This document shows, piece by piece, positions 12,621-26,262 of a stretch of 64,000 nt of DNA. Below the pieces are notes generated by a model. It saw only the letters and a program-made list of their open reading frames with translations. It did no database searches and was not told where the DNA came from. Both the position numbers and the translations under genes were made by a program. The stretch comes from Buddleja alternifolia. Taxonomy: Eukaryota > Streptophyta > Magnoliopsida > Lamiales > Scrophulariaceae. Position 1 is the first letter of the stretch, and each line of letters opens with the position of its first letter. The DNA is taken from the NCBI GenBank assembly GCA_019426215.1, contig CM033393.1:23314591-23378590 (forward strand). Reading direction: 5' to 3'.

Positions 12621-15600
12621 TGTTGGGTTTCACGAAAAATCCCACAAACGCAGCGGAAGGATTTCAAAATATTTAATTTAAAACCCAAAGTTTGAATTCT
12701 ATGATCGCATATTCAAATCTTTAATTTCATATAACGAATAACTACTTATCCGTTGAAGCGAAGTGGTTGAAGAATCCGATTCCTCCTCAAAAACTCGAAT
12801 TGATGAAGTCTTGATTTCTTCAATCGTCGTGTATTCTTCAATTCTTAAATTCGTTGACTTCCTTGAATTTGATCCGAACAACGAAATTACGCTGTCGCTA
12901 AATTCTCACGCACGAATTGATTGACGAAAAATTCCCACTTTTTCTCCAAGGGGGCGACGTCTAGAGTATAGATAGGGGAGGAGGATTTTCTTCTTTTCTT
13001 TCTAGGAGAGTGATGAAAGTCTGTGTCTTGTTCTAGGTCAAAGACTCCTTTTATATCTCATGACTTCTTGACCAAGACAAACAAAAGATACCTTGTATGT
13101 TGGTCATATCCTTACGGACACCCAACTTGACTTAATAGGCGTCCTCTTGGCGCCCATTACATTATGGTCTCGGGGTGTCTTTTTGTTTTAATTAATTATC
13201 TATTTAATTAATAATTCATTATATCCAATAAATAAATTAAATAGTCAAATTAATTAGATAAATTAATTCATTAATTTATGACACGAAAAATCCTTACGTG
13301 TATTAAACAGCAAGTGGACTGGTCGTGTGTAGTAATAAAGTGGACAATAAAGTCCAGGTTGTCGAACCTCAAGGACTTGTATTTTAGTTTATGATTTTAA
13401 AGCAATTGAAGAACTTAAACTAAAACAAGAATTAACTAAAATATTATGGAAGTAAGATATAAGAAACAAGATGTCGAAATCAAGATAGCTATGGAAGAGA
13501 GCAACTAAGACACATGTGTTGGCATAAATTAATCAATTTTCATTATAAACATGTTCTCATATTATTAGACTAATGTTGCTTTGGTGGAAAAAACCTTAAA
13601 TAATTACTACCCGATGTCTCGGCTGTAATAATCCTATGATTAATTGATGGTTCTCTAGATATGTCTATCCGAGAATCTAACCAACAATCACGCATTCAAG
13701 TTCTAGAATTTCGCCGGATTAATCCGGCTAACTGCACCCGGGAATCTCTACCTATCTCTAGGGGCAATTCCCTATTTTTTACGGATTATGTGATGATCCT
13801 CTTTGCACCTTAAATTACCTTCTCTCGAACGAATAATTTAAGCAATAAATCATGCATATGGTAGCTAAGCATATGATGCATTCAAACAAGATCAAGACAC
13901 AAAGCAACAATAAAATTAATATGAAAAACACAATTTATAACTCAATTATCATAATTTAGCCTCAACATGGCCTTAGTTCGAAAAATCTATTTCATCATAA
14001 AAGATAAAAGATAGGAACTTAAATTAAGATTCATATTCATAGACAAAAATAAATCTAAATCTAAGAAACTCCCTCGTATTTTTGATGGTTGAACTTCGAT
14101 CTTTATCTCTTCCATGCTTCTTGATTTCTTCACCTTCAGAGGTTCTTGATAATCTTCATAACTAATCTAAGGATGATGAAGATGATGATAGGATGTGTTT
14201 AGGCTCCCCCAATGGGGAATGTGTTTTCAAGTGTGTTTGTAGGATGACATTCAATCCTTCTTTTATTGCCAAAAAATTTCACCAACCAAGAACATGTGCT
14301 TCCATTCTCTTTTCTTTCCACCTACCATTCTCTTGCTTTCCATCTACCAAAAATGTGAACTACCATTCTCTTGTTTTCCACCTACTAAGAATGTGAACTA
14401 CCATTCTCTTGTTTTCCACCTACTAAGAATGGGAGCTGCCACTTTCGTGTTTTCCAGCGCAGAGATAGTGTTTTATTCATAAAATGCTCCACAGACCTCC
14501 GAATTTGATGCTTCAAGTCCCCATGTGACGATAAGACATATATCTACAACTTTGTAGAAGGCCACTTCATCCAATTCTGTCTCTAAATATATCAAAATGA
14601 CGTTCCAATGTGGCGGTTGTTTCTGATTTGGCGCCCAGGTGTGCGGAAATGGTACTAAAATATGATTTTGGCTAACTCCAGCTTGTTTCTTGCTTGTTTG
14701 GTCGTAGAGGTGTGAAACATCTTGGCCTAAACTTGTTTTATACGTCCTTTTTCCATCCTTTATTCGATTGTATCCACTTAAGGCCTGAAATCACTTAATG
14801 CACGAATTAAACGCACAAGTGACAAAATCAAGCGATAAATGAACCTAAAACATAAACGCAAAGGGGCTTAATAACACGTAAAAATGACTCCTATCAATTT
14901 ATTTCCAAAGAAAATTAATCAATAACTAATCTTATCCTTATAATTAATTATTTCATCCAAGGAATAATTAATTATTTAATTTATCCAATAAATTAAAACT
15001 CCAAAAAAAATAGAAACTCCTTTTATTCATTTTTCTTTATCAATCCTTTAGCGTGACTCTTTAGGTTCGTTTCGTTTGGTAATGAGATAAAACCAAAAGA
15101 AGTGGGTAACACCTAGCCAGTCATGTGGCCCACTTCGTAGCCCAAACGAAATTGAATGATTCGATCATTCCACAACCTTTCAATTGTAAAAACCGTATAA
15201 GTATAAACCCTTTGTTCGCGTACCCCAGTCAAGTGAGAGTCATGGTTATGTCAAACTCACTGGACTTGACCATATGTATTAATTATAATAATACGAGATC
15301 GTTGAGATCGATTTAGTGCCTCGTACAATTGTCTCTTTTTGCTTTGGCCAAAGACTTTGATCTCTATTTATCTATAATCACATAGGGTACTTTCTCACTC
15401 ACTTATGAGAGAACAAATCTCATGTTAGATATCAGCTAAGACTACTACTTGCCCATCAAGCCGCATTTCGAGGTCGGACCCCACCAACGGGTGAATTGGG
15501 TCTAACTCTAATGAAATACTTGACGTCACAAGTGCATCTTAAGCCTGATACTTCGGGTCAAAGGTTCACTTATTACCTATTACACATAATCAGTTCTGTT

Positions 15601-16032
15601 ATTGACAGTCACAGAATGAAAACCTATGTGTCAGAACCGATGCGAGTCGTGTTCGAGCATATCAGTTCCACTGATGCGCCTACAATCTTAAGCTCCTACC
15701 ATCCCATGGTACTCGACTGGCACTCCCATGTCAGAGCTAAAATTGCACAAGTGTTCTAAGTCTTTATTTGTCCATTAAAGACTTCATTTTACTTACGAAC
15801 TAGTTTTAGTAATCAAGATCGATCTCTCTAGTGCCAACCTTCCTATCCCATAGGAAGTAGAGGGATCGCACTGAAAATATGGACAAAGCGTTTTAGACAA
15901 CTTATAGATGCAGATAAAATTTAAGTGAAAACCAAATAATTCCTTTATTATAAATAACAAAAAATAAGTTTATTACAAGAAAGATGCCCTATCATTCTAT
16001 CTTCTATGGCATCTGAGGGCATAATCCTAACA
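12621..16032 (-). repeat. Angela element 5' LTR, interrupted by a solo LTR
   Basis: It starts TGTTGGGTTTC and ends CCTAACA. Removing the 1618-bp insertion and its 5-bp duplication leaves about 1.79 kb, equal to the 3' LTR. ORFs at 15125-15316 and 15496-15759 recur in the other Angela-type LTRs and are not genes. Confidence 0.85.
13279..14896 (-). repeat. Solo Athila-like LTR nested in the Angela 5' LTR
   Basis: It begins TGACACG and ends CTCCTATCA, flanked by ATTTA on both sides (13274-13278 and 14897-14901). Its first 120 bases follow the same plan as the Athila LTRs from 43465 on: a CGTGTGTAGTAATAAAG-like word, then a GTTGTCGAAC-like word, then AAGGACTTG. Its end also matches (ACGTAAAAA then CTATCA). 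The length, 1618 bp, equals theirs. It is clearly more diverged than the array copies. Confidence 0.85.
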
Positions 16033-16037
16033 TGAAT

Positions 16038-16537
16038 TCTGACAGTCTAGTCAAAAGGTGGCTTGTCCACAAGTCATAATGTCTTATCATATTTAATGCA
16101 CTTATCCGACATTTAATGCGTTTTGAATTTATTTCCCGTTGAAAATAAATGTCCATTGATGATTGCATTTAAGTACTTCATGACTTGAGAATTTATTTCA
16201 GGTGAATCTGATCCTTAATCGCTTGAGTAATTTGAGCGCTTGATTCAGAAACTTTAAAACAGTCTTTTAGCGTTTGACAGGCGGTTAAGACAAATCTTCA
16301 TCTTCACTTGATTTCAGACGCTGATCTTCAACTTCATCTCTGACAGACTCACCTAGAATTCTATCAGCGACTCGGTATCTAATACTTAGTCTAAAATCTA
16401 CAAAGATAAAAATTACAAGCCTAACAAAATAACAACACTTTCAAACACTTATACAATTGTTCTATGAAAACATAAACTTACATTCTTTTGGGGTCTAACG
16501 AAAAAACCTATTTTTGTCATCATCAAAACATCTAACA
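16038..16537 (-). repeat. SIRE 5' LTR, 5' portion (500 bp)
   Basis: This continues the LTR begun at 1061. It ends CATCTAACA at 16537, so in element orientation the LTR starts TGTTAGATG. Together the two parts give 1479 bp. Confidence 0.7.
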
Positions 16538-19500
16538 TGAAATTTTTCTATCAGAAACGTTTCGAAAAAGCCAGAGAAAACTTGCAAAATGCTAGAAACA
16601 AGAGAGGAATAGTGAAAAAGAAGAAAATGAGAGTTGGTCCCTTTTTTCATTAACAAAAAAAAATTAATATTTAATCGATTAAATTTTGCTAACAAAGAAA
16701 GTAGTAATGTTAGATTCAAGTTTAGCATTTATAGAGCATATAATCGACAAAGTTCTAGTAGCTTAAATTGTGAAATATTAAATTTTAAAAGTGTTATTGC
16801 CAAGAAAAAAATTAATACCAATATAATACTATTGTTTCAAACACATCTGCAAATTAATTAAAAAAAAGTGTGATATTCACATTTTGATTGAGTCACCATG
16901 AATCGCATGATAAAAAAATTGTTCCTCCGTGAAATAAATGTTTGGTTGACTAGTTTAAGCATGATATTATTGTGAAGAGGCTCCATGATATTCATGTCCA
17001 AAGGTCATACGGAGATGTCACCTCCAGTATTCTTAATTCTTTTTGGTTTGTTGTGTGCGAATTTGCGGATAAACACAGATCTCGCATGATTTGGTTGATT
17101 ATCTAATGGACTTTTATGACTTAATTGGTAGATTAATTACTTTTTTCTTCTCTTTATTTGTTTAAAAAAGTTCCCTTTAAAATTCAAAGATTTGAGAGCT
17201 CTGTTAGCTTGAGCACTAGAGCAACAACCCTTTTCGAAAAAGAATTATGAAACTTTCAATGTTTCCATGGTTCTATAGAAACTATGGAAACATTGAGAGT
17301 TTCCGTGGAAACCATGGAAACATTAAGAGTTTTTTAAGAAATAATGTAATTTCGAAATTACTTCACGATTTCGTTTCCATAAGTTGAAAAATATAAACTT
17401 TTCGGATGTTTCGGTGGAGAAAAAAAGGAAAATGAGAACCATGATATATGTATGGAATGAGGGAGGTGGCGAAATCATGAAAGCATTGATTGAAGAGAAA
17501 GAAATGCATATAACAATAGCAATTAATTAAATGGAACTTGGCACATGTATGCATGTGAACTCTATCACAAGGGTATATGTTTGACTGCGCTTTCGCAGTA
17601 CACCTCCAACTCCACAAGCCCTGAACATTTTTATAAATGAATCAAAATGCATTTCCCTTGTTAAAATAGCATAACCTCCCTTATGCATATAGGAATAAAT
17701 TTTCTTACAAAATGACCTAAATGTACTTCATTGTCCGTAGACATTTAATATATAAATTACTAAATAAATATAAAGAGCATATAAATATAAGAATATATGT
17801 ATGTTTCTAATATACATAAAACTAACTAAAAAAGAAAATATCGAATTATGTATATCTTCTTTAATTTTAAATAAATATACAGATTCTTCTTAACATGTTT
17901 TTACTATCCGTATGTCATAATAAGATAAATCTTAAAATCAAAGTTTACTTATTTTTGTATTTCAATGGTTTACACCATTTTAAGTCAAATAACAAAAATG
18001 CTACCAAACAAATACTTTCTATTTTACATCTTTTGAAACAATATATCATATCCTAATTATTATTTACATTCTATTATCAGATTATGTTTGTTGTATTATA
18101 TTATTTTTATAATTATAGAAAGAAAAAATAGGATGATAAATTAATGAAAAGAAATTTCATAATAATACTAAGAATATATTTGTCTTTTTTAATTGAATAA
18201 TGAATTTGATGTTATTCACCTCTTTTTTAATAACACAAGGAGTAATCAGTCATTTGTTATCATATAGCAACTAATTCTAAGAATGCAAGGGGTAAATTTC
18301 ATTTCACCCAACTTGTAAACTTTTTTTTTTAACAAACGATCAATTGCCGTCACAGGAAATGGGGGTTGAGCTCATAACATTTGGGTTCACTTGCTATATA
18401 CAAGATTTAATCAACTACTTTTTTCAAAATTATTATTTAACGGACTTTTTCTAATTTTGCGGAAGACCAAGAATGTCAGTCAATACTTTATTCTTGTAAA
18501 GGGACCATATATCATATAATCTGGTACTTGTTTCATAAACCTCCAAACATATATATATATATATATATATATATTTGCGTTAGTTTATTAGCTTAATTAC
18601 TCATTTCCAGGCTTAATTTCTGGCATGGATTATGAAAAATAGCGAGGTCTTAAACACACTGGTGTTATACCTATGAGAATCAGAGACACATGTTCTCTAA
18701 TTTATTAATTTAGGAATCTTCTTTCATTTAAATAATGAAAGTAAGAGGACATACAACTCTTAATTAATTGGTGTAACACTAATGTGTAAATTATGTAGCA
18801 TCAATGTGTTACACCAATGTATAATAGAAAATTTGCACCGTAATGATACTACTTTTGTTGGGTGTCTGTTAACTTCTTTGGTGATAAACGAATTATTCAG
18901 CCTTCAATGTTCAAGTACTTCAACATGCATCCAATTTTTTAAATTATATAAGGAATTGTATCCATCTGTCTCATAGCTATATGTTTGATTGAATCACATT
19001 TCCTCTTATATAATATAGAAAAACCAAGAAATTTACTACATCTCTTTCATTATATATATATATATATATGTTGCGTTTGTACATTGAAAAAGTTCAACAT
19101 GCATCCAATCTGTAATATTGTTTTTTTCTTTTTTCCTCGAGAAAGAAGTTAATTAAATTACAACATATTGATCAAGATCTTATGCATGTATTTATTCGTC
19201 TTTTTTATATGTTACCACTTATCAGTTATCACGAATGCTTGAGCTAATAAGTGACGGTGATGTTTGATTTTAGAATCTTTGGTTACTCGGTCTCCTTACA
19301 TATTAATTAAAATTGAAGCTGTTATGCCTTTTAGAGAGAAGAAAAAACAGGAAAAAAATTAGTTATTTACTTTGCCAGCTTGTAGTTATATAAAATTCGA
19401 CTTTGTAACTATTCAAATACACAACCGTCTTTAATCTGGTGTTGCACAAAAAAATATATTTATGTCATAAGTATAAAATATTTTTCTTGTATTTACAATT

Positions 19501-19863
19501 ATCAACACATATATGCTTAATATGCATTTAAAAATATTATAAAATACTAAATATTAAATAAAATCTGAAGCAAAGATTGTAAAATTATATGAGTATTATG
19601 TGGCGGGTTCTAACTTCTGAGAGGTCGATGTCCTTGAATATTATCCTCCTCACATTTCTACTATTAAAAGTTCTGACTCACTATAAGCAACGGCAAGCTT
19701 TTTATTTTTATTTTAAAAAAAATTGGAATATAAAATGGGTAATGATGACTTGATGAGTGTTGGTCCATGTATATAAGTTCCTGCAGAAAATAAAGCCATG
19801 TTTGTAACAAAAAATAAAATAACGTCGTAAAACATCAACATTTGTATTTTGCCTCGTCAAATT
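16538..19863. other. AT-rich intergenic DNA without a supported gene
   Basis: All ORFs are short (77, 75, 84 and 64 codons) and have no recognisable similarity. The stretch holds small inverted repeats (17258-17294; arms GGTGTAACAC at 18769-18818) and TA microsatellites at about 18549-18574 and 19050-19069. Part of this may be the target DNA that the elements on either side inserted into. Confidence 0.6.
17258..17345. repeat. Inverted-repeat cluster, MITE-like fragment
   Basis: AATGTTTCCATGG and CTATGGAAACATT form a hairpin at 17258-17294. A second copy, TTTCCGTGGAAACCATGGAAA, follows at once. No terminal duplication could be fixed. Confidence 0.4.
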
Positions 19864-21205
19864 TGTTGGGAATCTTGTTCGCAAGCGGCAGTGGAATATA
19901 AAAGCAGATCGGATTTCTAAATCAAGTTCAATTTGTGGCTTTCGTCAATTTTAACATAAAAAATAAACACGAAAAGCTTACCTTTTAGCGTATTAAATTA
20001 ATCCTTACAAGTCCATGTGTCCCGTCTCTAGATTCTCCCGAGTGAATTGACTTCGGCAAATCTCCAACTCCGTCTCCATAGACGACTAGGCAAGAGAGAG
20101 ACGAAAAAAATATTTCTCTGTTTTGTATTTCTGGTGAAAGAATTTTTCACTTGTTGTGAATTATGTTGTGTTATTGTGTTAGACTCCATGACTTGTATTG
20201 CAGAACTTAAATAAAATCGTACAACTTGGGCCCATGAGTCACATGCCCAAATGGGCTATTGGACGCCTAGCATTACTCAATTAATTAATTAACCAAAAAA
20301 CTAATTAATATTTGTAGTTGACCAAGTCAACATACGTAATTTAATTATGAATATTTAATCTAATTAAACAATTAATTAAATTAATTTATCCAATTAACTT
20401 AATTCGTCCTTCCAAAGGACAAATTATCAAAACATCTTCCAAATACAAAAATCGATTTTCCCATCTATTCCTATATTGCGTGACTCTCTAAATTCATCTC
20501 GATTGACAATGGGAGGACACCAAAGGATATGGGTGACACCTAGCCAGCACCGTGGACCCACATCGTAGTCCAACCGAGTACGAAATGACTATGTCATTAC
20601 GAATCTCTAGATTATGAATACCGCATGAGTATAAGTCTTTCACTGATTTCACTACTACAAAAAGAGCCTATTACAGCGCCCCAATTACAGTGGTTTTTCA
20701 AAAAACCGCTGAACGGAGGTGGCTATTACAGCGGTTCGTGAAAGAACCGCTGTAATAGGTAATACGCGGCACCTATTACAGCGGTTCTTTCATGAACCGT
20801 TGTAATAGGTGCCAGGCCTATTACAGCGGTTCACTACTGAACCGCTGTAAAAGGCAGCTAAAAAAAAAAAAAAATTTAAACCTATTACAGGGGTTTTTAA
20901 AAAAACCGCTGTAATAGGGTATACCTATTACAGGGGTTTTTAAAAAAACCGCTGTAATAGGCCATGTACGAAAAAATTTGAAATATTTTTATCTTCCCGC
21001 TTCTCTCTCCCACTCTCAAAATTTAAAACCCATTTCAGCTTCTCTCTCTCTCTATTCTCGGTCTCTCTCTCTCTCTCGATCCCCCCCTCCCCAAAAAAGC
21101 TCGACATCACCACCACTTACCGGCGCCACCGCCACCACCACTTACCGCCGCCGCCGCCGCCACCACGACGACGATAGTAAGCTTCTTCTTTTTCTCTCTT
21201 CTTCC

Positions 21206-21243
<38 letters not shown>

Positions 21244-21360
21244 GTATGTGTATATGTGTGGGTGTATGTATATTTATGTATGTGTGGGTGTATTTATTTT
21301 GTGTATATGTGTATATTTGTGTATGTGCGGGTGTATGTATATTTGTGTATATTGCGTATA

Positions 21361-21570
21361 TGTTGATGGGTGTATGTATATTTGTGTATATGTGGATGGG
21401 TGTATGTATATTTGGGTATATGTTCATGGGTGTATGTATATTTGTGTATATGTTCATGGGTGTATGTATATTTGTGTATGTGTGGATGGGTTTATGTATA
21501 TTTGTGTATGTGTGGATGGGTGTATGTATATTTGTGTATGTGTGGATGGGTGTATGTATATTTGTGTATT
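21361..21570 (+). repeat. Minisatellite, seven 30-bp units
   Basis: Seven units of exactly 30 bp, built on TGTGGATGGGTGTATGTATA then TTTGTGTATG, differ by one to three bases each. More degenerate copies extend leftward to about 21241. As 30 is divisible by three, it creates open frames on both strands. Confidence 0.95.
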
Positions 21571-21599
21571 TACGAAAATATTTCTCGGTTGAAATTTTG

Positions 21600-21885
21600 C
21601 TGTATTGAAATGACTCGAAATTTGTATAGTCATAGTGAAACGGTATTCTAAACAAAACGCATGACTTTGTCATGCGATCTCGGAATTTTAGCCATTTGAG
21701 ATCGTTTAAGGCCTCAAATTTGCGTTTTATTACGAAAATATGGTATTTTTGTAATAAAACGCAAATTTGAGGCCTTAAACGATCTTAAATGGCTAAAATC
21801 ATGAGAGAGCAAGGTTTTACCTTGTGTTTTGTTTGGAATGCCGTTTCGTTATGACCGTGCGAATTTCGTATCATTCCGACACAGT
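21600..21885. repeat. Long foldback within CACTA copy 1
   Basis: The near-perfect core 21686-21799 pairs TTTTAGCCATTTGAGATCG with CGATCTTAAATGGCTAAAA around AATATGGTATT. Weaker pairing extends to about 21600 and 21885 (AAACGGTATTC against GAATGCCGTTT). The same structure lies in copy 2. Confidence 0.85.
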
Positions 21886-22476
21886 CAAAAAAATTTTAAA
21901 AATTTTTCCGGGGCCTGGAATTTTTTTTCCAAAACCGCTGTAATAGGCCCCGGAAAAATAATTTTTTTTTTAATAGCGGTTATTTGTATAACCGCTGTAA
22001 TAGGGTATACCTATTACAGCGGTTATAAAAATAACCGCTGTAATAGGTGCCTATTACAGCGATTTTTAACCGCTGTAATTGGCCTGAACCAATTACAGCG
22101 GTACCTATTACAGCGGTTAAAACCGCTGTAATTGGCCAAAAAAAATCGCTGTAATAGGTCATTTCTGTAGTAGTGTTTATCCAGATTGAGTGAGAGTCAT
22201 GGAATATGTCAAACTCATAGGACTCGATGCTATACTAAGAATCATAGTAAAATGAGATCACCGAATTATCCTCTGTGTCAAATACGAGTTAGTTCATCAG
22301 TTCTGACCAGATACTTTCAATCTTATTTACTTATGATCGCATAGGATACTTTTTGTTTACTTTCGAAATAGTGAATTCCTTCTTAGCAATCACTTCACAT
22401 GCTATTTTTCCATTGGAATGCACTTTGAGGTCGGGCTCACCAACGGGTGAATAGGGCCTAATTACTCTAATGACAG

Positions 22477-24184
22477 TGTTAGGTTTCGCGTAAAAACACA
22501 TAAACGCAGCGGAATGATTTCAAAAATTTAATTAAAACCCAAAAGTGTACTCTAATTCGCATAATTGAATCTCAAACATGCATTAACGAGTAAATCCAAC
22601 TTACCCGTTGAAGCGAGGTGGTAGGAGAATCCAATTCTTCTTTTAAACATTAGATTGATGAACTTCTTGAATTCTTCAACCCTCGTGTTCTTCAATTCTT
22701 GAAGTTGTAAATGAATCCAACAACGAATCACATTGCCTCTAAATTATCACGCGCGAATGATGACGAAAAATTCCCTTCTTGTTCTCTATAGGGGCAACGA
22801 CTTTTGTGTATAGAGAGAGGGGATATTTTTCTTCTTCTATTCTTTGGAGAGTTAGAATACATGTAATGTATTCACTTCTCTAGGTTAAAGTCAAGAGAGT
22901 CATTTTATAACTTAATGACTTGTTGACCAAGACAAAACAAAAGAGACCAATTTGATCATCCAACCTAGCCTAATATAGGGCCCGAAATTTTTTTGTTTTG
23001 TTAATTTCTTTATTCAATTAATTATTTATTTTATCCAATAAATAAATATATTAATTAAATAATAAAATTAATTAGATAAATTAATCCATTAATATATTTC
23101 TCTAAGAAATTAATTAATAATTAATCTTATCCAATAAGCAATTAGTTATTTAACTTATCCAATAAATTAAATCTCTCCAAAATAAAAATGAAAATAGAAA
23201 ATTCTTTTTTTAATTTTCTTCATCAATTCTTTAGCGCAACTCTTTAGGTTCGTTTCATTTGGCAATGAGAGGAAACCAAAGGAAGTGGGTAACACTTAGC
23301 CAGCCATGTGGCCCACTTCGTAGCCCAAATAAAATACGAATGAATGGATCATTCTACAACCTTTCAATCGTAAGTACCGTGTATGTATAAACCCTTCGTT
23401 CACGTTCCCCGGTCAAGTGAGAGTCATGGTTATGTTAAACTCACCGGACTTGACCATATGTATAAATTATAATAATACGAGATCATTGAGATCGATTTGG
23501 TGCCTAGCATAATCGTCTCGTTTGCTTTGGCCAAAGACTTTGATCTCTATTTTTCTATAATTACATAGGGTACATTCTCATTCACTTATGAGAGAACAAA
23601 TCCCTCTTAGATATCTGCTAAGACTACCACTTGCCCATCAAGTCCGCATTTCGAGGTTGACCCCACCAACGGGTGAATTGGGTCTAACTACTCTAGTGAA
23701 AGACTTGACGTCACAAGTGCATCTTCAGCTTGATACTTCAGGTCAAAGGTTCACATATACCTATTACGCATAATCAGTTCTGTCATTGATAGTCACAGAG
23801 TGAAAACCCACGTGACAGAAATGATGCGAGTCGTGTTTGAGCATATCAGTTCCACTGATGTGCCTACAATCTTAATCTCCTATCATCCCATGATACTAGA
23901 CAAGCACTCCCATGTCGGCATTAATTATTCGAAGTCTTTATTACTCGCGAAATTGTTTTAGTAATCAAGATCGATCTCTCTAGTGCCACTCTTCCTATCC
24001 CATAGGAAGTAGAGGGATTGCACTGAAAACATGGATAAAATGTTTTACACAACTTATAGATGCAGATAAGAATTAAGTGAAAACTTAAATGATGCCTTTT
24101 ATTATAAATAATATTTAAGTTCAATACAAGATAGATGCCCTATTCATACTATCCTCTATGGCATATGAGGGCATAATCCTAACA
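22477..24184 (-). repeat. Solo Angela-type LTR (1708 bp)
   Basis: It starts TGTTAGGTTTCGCG and ends ATAATCCTAACA. GACAG lies on both sides (22472-22476 and 24185-24189). It closely resembles the LTRs at 2040-3827 and 12621-16032, including GCAGCGGAA near the start and CACCAACGGGTGAATTGGG. Confidence 0.9.
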
Positions 24185-24577
24185 GACAGAACCAACGTCA
24201 CAAGCACACTGTAATCATGACTCCTCAGGTCTAAGGCTCACGTATACTATCATAATCAGTAATTCAATCATCATTCTTCACTGAGTAAAAACCAATGTCA
24301 TCGGATTACTACGAGCCATGTTCGAATACACTAATCCCATCAATTTATCTATGACACAAACACCCACTATCTCATAGTGTTGAACTAGCACTCCTTGTCA
24401 GAGCATGTGTCATACAAGTCTCCATGAATCTCAATGCCCAATTGAGATTTCCCGACTTGCAAACTGTTTAAGCGATCAAGTATCAAACTCTTCCAGTGCC
24501 TATCTCCTTAACTACTATAAGGAGTAGAATATCTGCCTAGATACACATGGACTTGTTGTTCATTCAAGACTTATAGA

Positions 24578-26262
24578 TGTTAGGAATCGTTATTCAAAAT
24601 ACGTAGCAGATAAAAATTTATTTGATTCCCGAGCCAAGGATCAATTTAGGCTTTTCGTTGATTTTAATCGAAGAACAAGATAGAACAATTTACCTCTTGA
24701 AGCATGTTCGTTATCATGTTCATGAGAGTAGCAACCCATGAGTTCCTACCTCTAGATTGTCACGCAAAGATGATGATCTTCAAAAGCTCCAACCTCCTTA
24801 CCTAGCAATGGGGCGGACGACCAGGGCTTATGAGAGGGAGAGGGTATTTTAATTTTTACTGCTTTTCTTTAAGAAAACCGAACTCCAAGTGATAGGTGTA
24901 AAAGTGATTAATTTAGTAATGATTTAATGACCAAGACATTAAATAAAAACCATGTGACTTGTTCACCAAGTCGAGCCGGCCGTTTGGGCCTAGTGGGATG
25001 GGTTTATTGGGCTCATCCAATGCATAGTCCAATGTTGAGTAATTTAATTTATTAATCCAAGCCTAATCCAATCAGACAATTAATTAAATATTTATTCTTT
25101 TAACTAATAGTATATATTAATTCTAAATTAATTCAACTATTAATATTGATTAAATAAATATATTTAACTCATACCATTAAATATATATTTATTAAATTAA
25201 CACATCCCAAACAATCAGTAGTTTCACATCCATGTGAAATTACCAAAATACCCGTTTTTTGCAATAAAGCCATTTCATCCTATCATCTTCGTATAGCGTG
25301 ACTCTCTAGGCTCGTCTTGAATGGCATTGGGAGGATTCCAAGGTTATAGTTATCACCAAGCCAGTCACGTGAAGCTATACCGAAACCCAATCAAGCGAGA
25401 GATGAATATGTCATCACGAACCTTTAAGTTACAAATACCGTATGATTATAAACTCTTCGTTGATGCAACCCGATCAAGTAAGAGTCATGGAATGTCAAAC
25501 TCATAGAACTTGATACTGTACTAAATAATCATACTGATGTGAAATTACCGAACTGCCCTTCGTATCCAATATGTGTCAGTTATATTTGTTTTGGCCAAAG
25601 ACTTTAATTCCACAACACCTATGATCGTACATGTTGCTTCTCGTTAACTTTCGAGACAGTGAATCCCTTATTGGCAGTCAACTTCCTATTATCACACACA
25701 CCAACTGAATCGTACTTCGAGGTCGAACCCACCAACAGGTGATTGGGCCAAACTACTCTTATAACTTATTCAATGGTACGAGCACAATGTAAATGACTCC
25801 TCGGGTCTAAAACTCACTCATACTATCGTAACAGGTAATCCTGATCATTGACTGTCACTGAGTAATAACTCATGTGATCGGATTACAACGAGTCGTGTTC
25901 GAATATGTTAACTCCGTTAACCATATCCATGACACTAGCTCCCACTATCTAATTAGTGTAAGACTAGCACTCCTTGTCAAAGCAAGTGTCTTATGAGTTG
26001 AATCTTAATGCCTAATTAAGATTCCTTAACTCGCGAACCCTATTATAAGATCGAACACTTAACTCCACCAGTGCCTCCACACTATCAAATAAGTGGTGGT
26101 GAGTACACCTCAATCTTAGGGACTTGTTTGTTCAATACAGTTAATGCCACATAATTTTACATGAACAGAAATCCATTGCGTTTATATAAATGTTTGTACA
26201 ATATAAATCAGTATCCTACTTAAATCTAATTCCTTATTGGCATTGAGGGCACAAACCTAACA
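24578..26262 (-). repeat. Solo copia LTR (1685 bp), second subfamily
   Basis: It starts TGTTAGGAATCG and ends CAAACCTAACA. ATAGA flanks it (24573-24577 and 26263-26267). It is related to the enclosing LTR in its middle part (GCGTGACTCTCTAGGCTCG, ATTGGGAGGATTCCAAGG) but is a different subfamily at its start. Confidence 0.9.

Larger units (their letters stand above)
2040..16032 (-). mobile_element. Angela (BARE-1-like) Ty1/copia retrotransposon, degenerate, with nested insertions
   Basis: A complete but decayed element lies between 5-bp duplications TGAAT. The order on the minus strand is 5' LTR (12621-16032), primer site, a leader of about 2 kb, gag (split), protease, integrase, reverse transcriptase, RNase H, polypurine tract, 3' LTR (2040-3827). 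Protein words such as VPYASAVGSLMYAMLCTRPD and FLPMSHGVHLSKS, and LTRs near 1.8 kb, match the Angela/Tork group. Length is inflated by a 1.6-kb solo LTR in the 5' LTR and by about 2.7 kb of foreign DNA in gag. The two LTRs differ visibly from their first bases, so the insertion is old. Confidence 0.85.
1..16537 (-). mobile_element. SIRE-type Ty1/copia element, 5' part, split by a nested Angela element
   Basis: The order on the minus strand is LTR, primer binding site, gag, as expected for the 5' end of a copia element; pol and the 3' LTR lie beyond position 1. The LTR is cut at 2039/2040 by the Angela-type element, and the 5-bp duplication TGAAT (2035-2039 and 16033-16037) shows that the two LTR pieces were once joined. 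The gag family and the LTR start, with its TGATGATGACAAA-like words, resemble the SIRE/Maximus lineage; that assignment is from memory. The outer target-site duplication cannot be tested because the other end is outside the window. Confidence 0.75.
20650..22175 (+). mobile_element. Non-autonomous CACTA (En/Spm-like) element, copy 1
   Basis: The termini are CACTACTACAAAAA and TTCTGTAGTAGTG, with the 3-bp duplication TTT on each side (20647-20649 and 22176-22178). Both ends carry many copies of TATTACAGCGGTT in both orientations, the subterminal array that CACTA transposase proteins bind in characterised families. No transposase is present. The middle has CT-rich and CCGCCG-rich sequence, a 30-bp minisatellite and a long foldback. 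The 204-codon ORF at 20978-21592 only reads through these simple repeats. Confidence 0.9.

Noticed and set aside
15496..15759. 87-codon ORF with relatives at 3250 and 23588-23773
   Set aside because: The same words recur in every Angela-type LTR at the same LTR position; it is non-coding LTR sequence.
20978..21592. 204-codon ORF
   Set aside because: It reads through CT-rich sequence, a TA repeat and a 30-bp minisatellite; the reverse strand is also open, as expected from a repeat length divisible by three.
20660..22165. Regular short repeats with palindromic units, CRISPR-like at first sight
   Set aside because: The units are CACTA subterminal repeats in both orientations with no unique spacers of fixed length, inside an element with CACTA ends and a 3-bp duplication.
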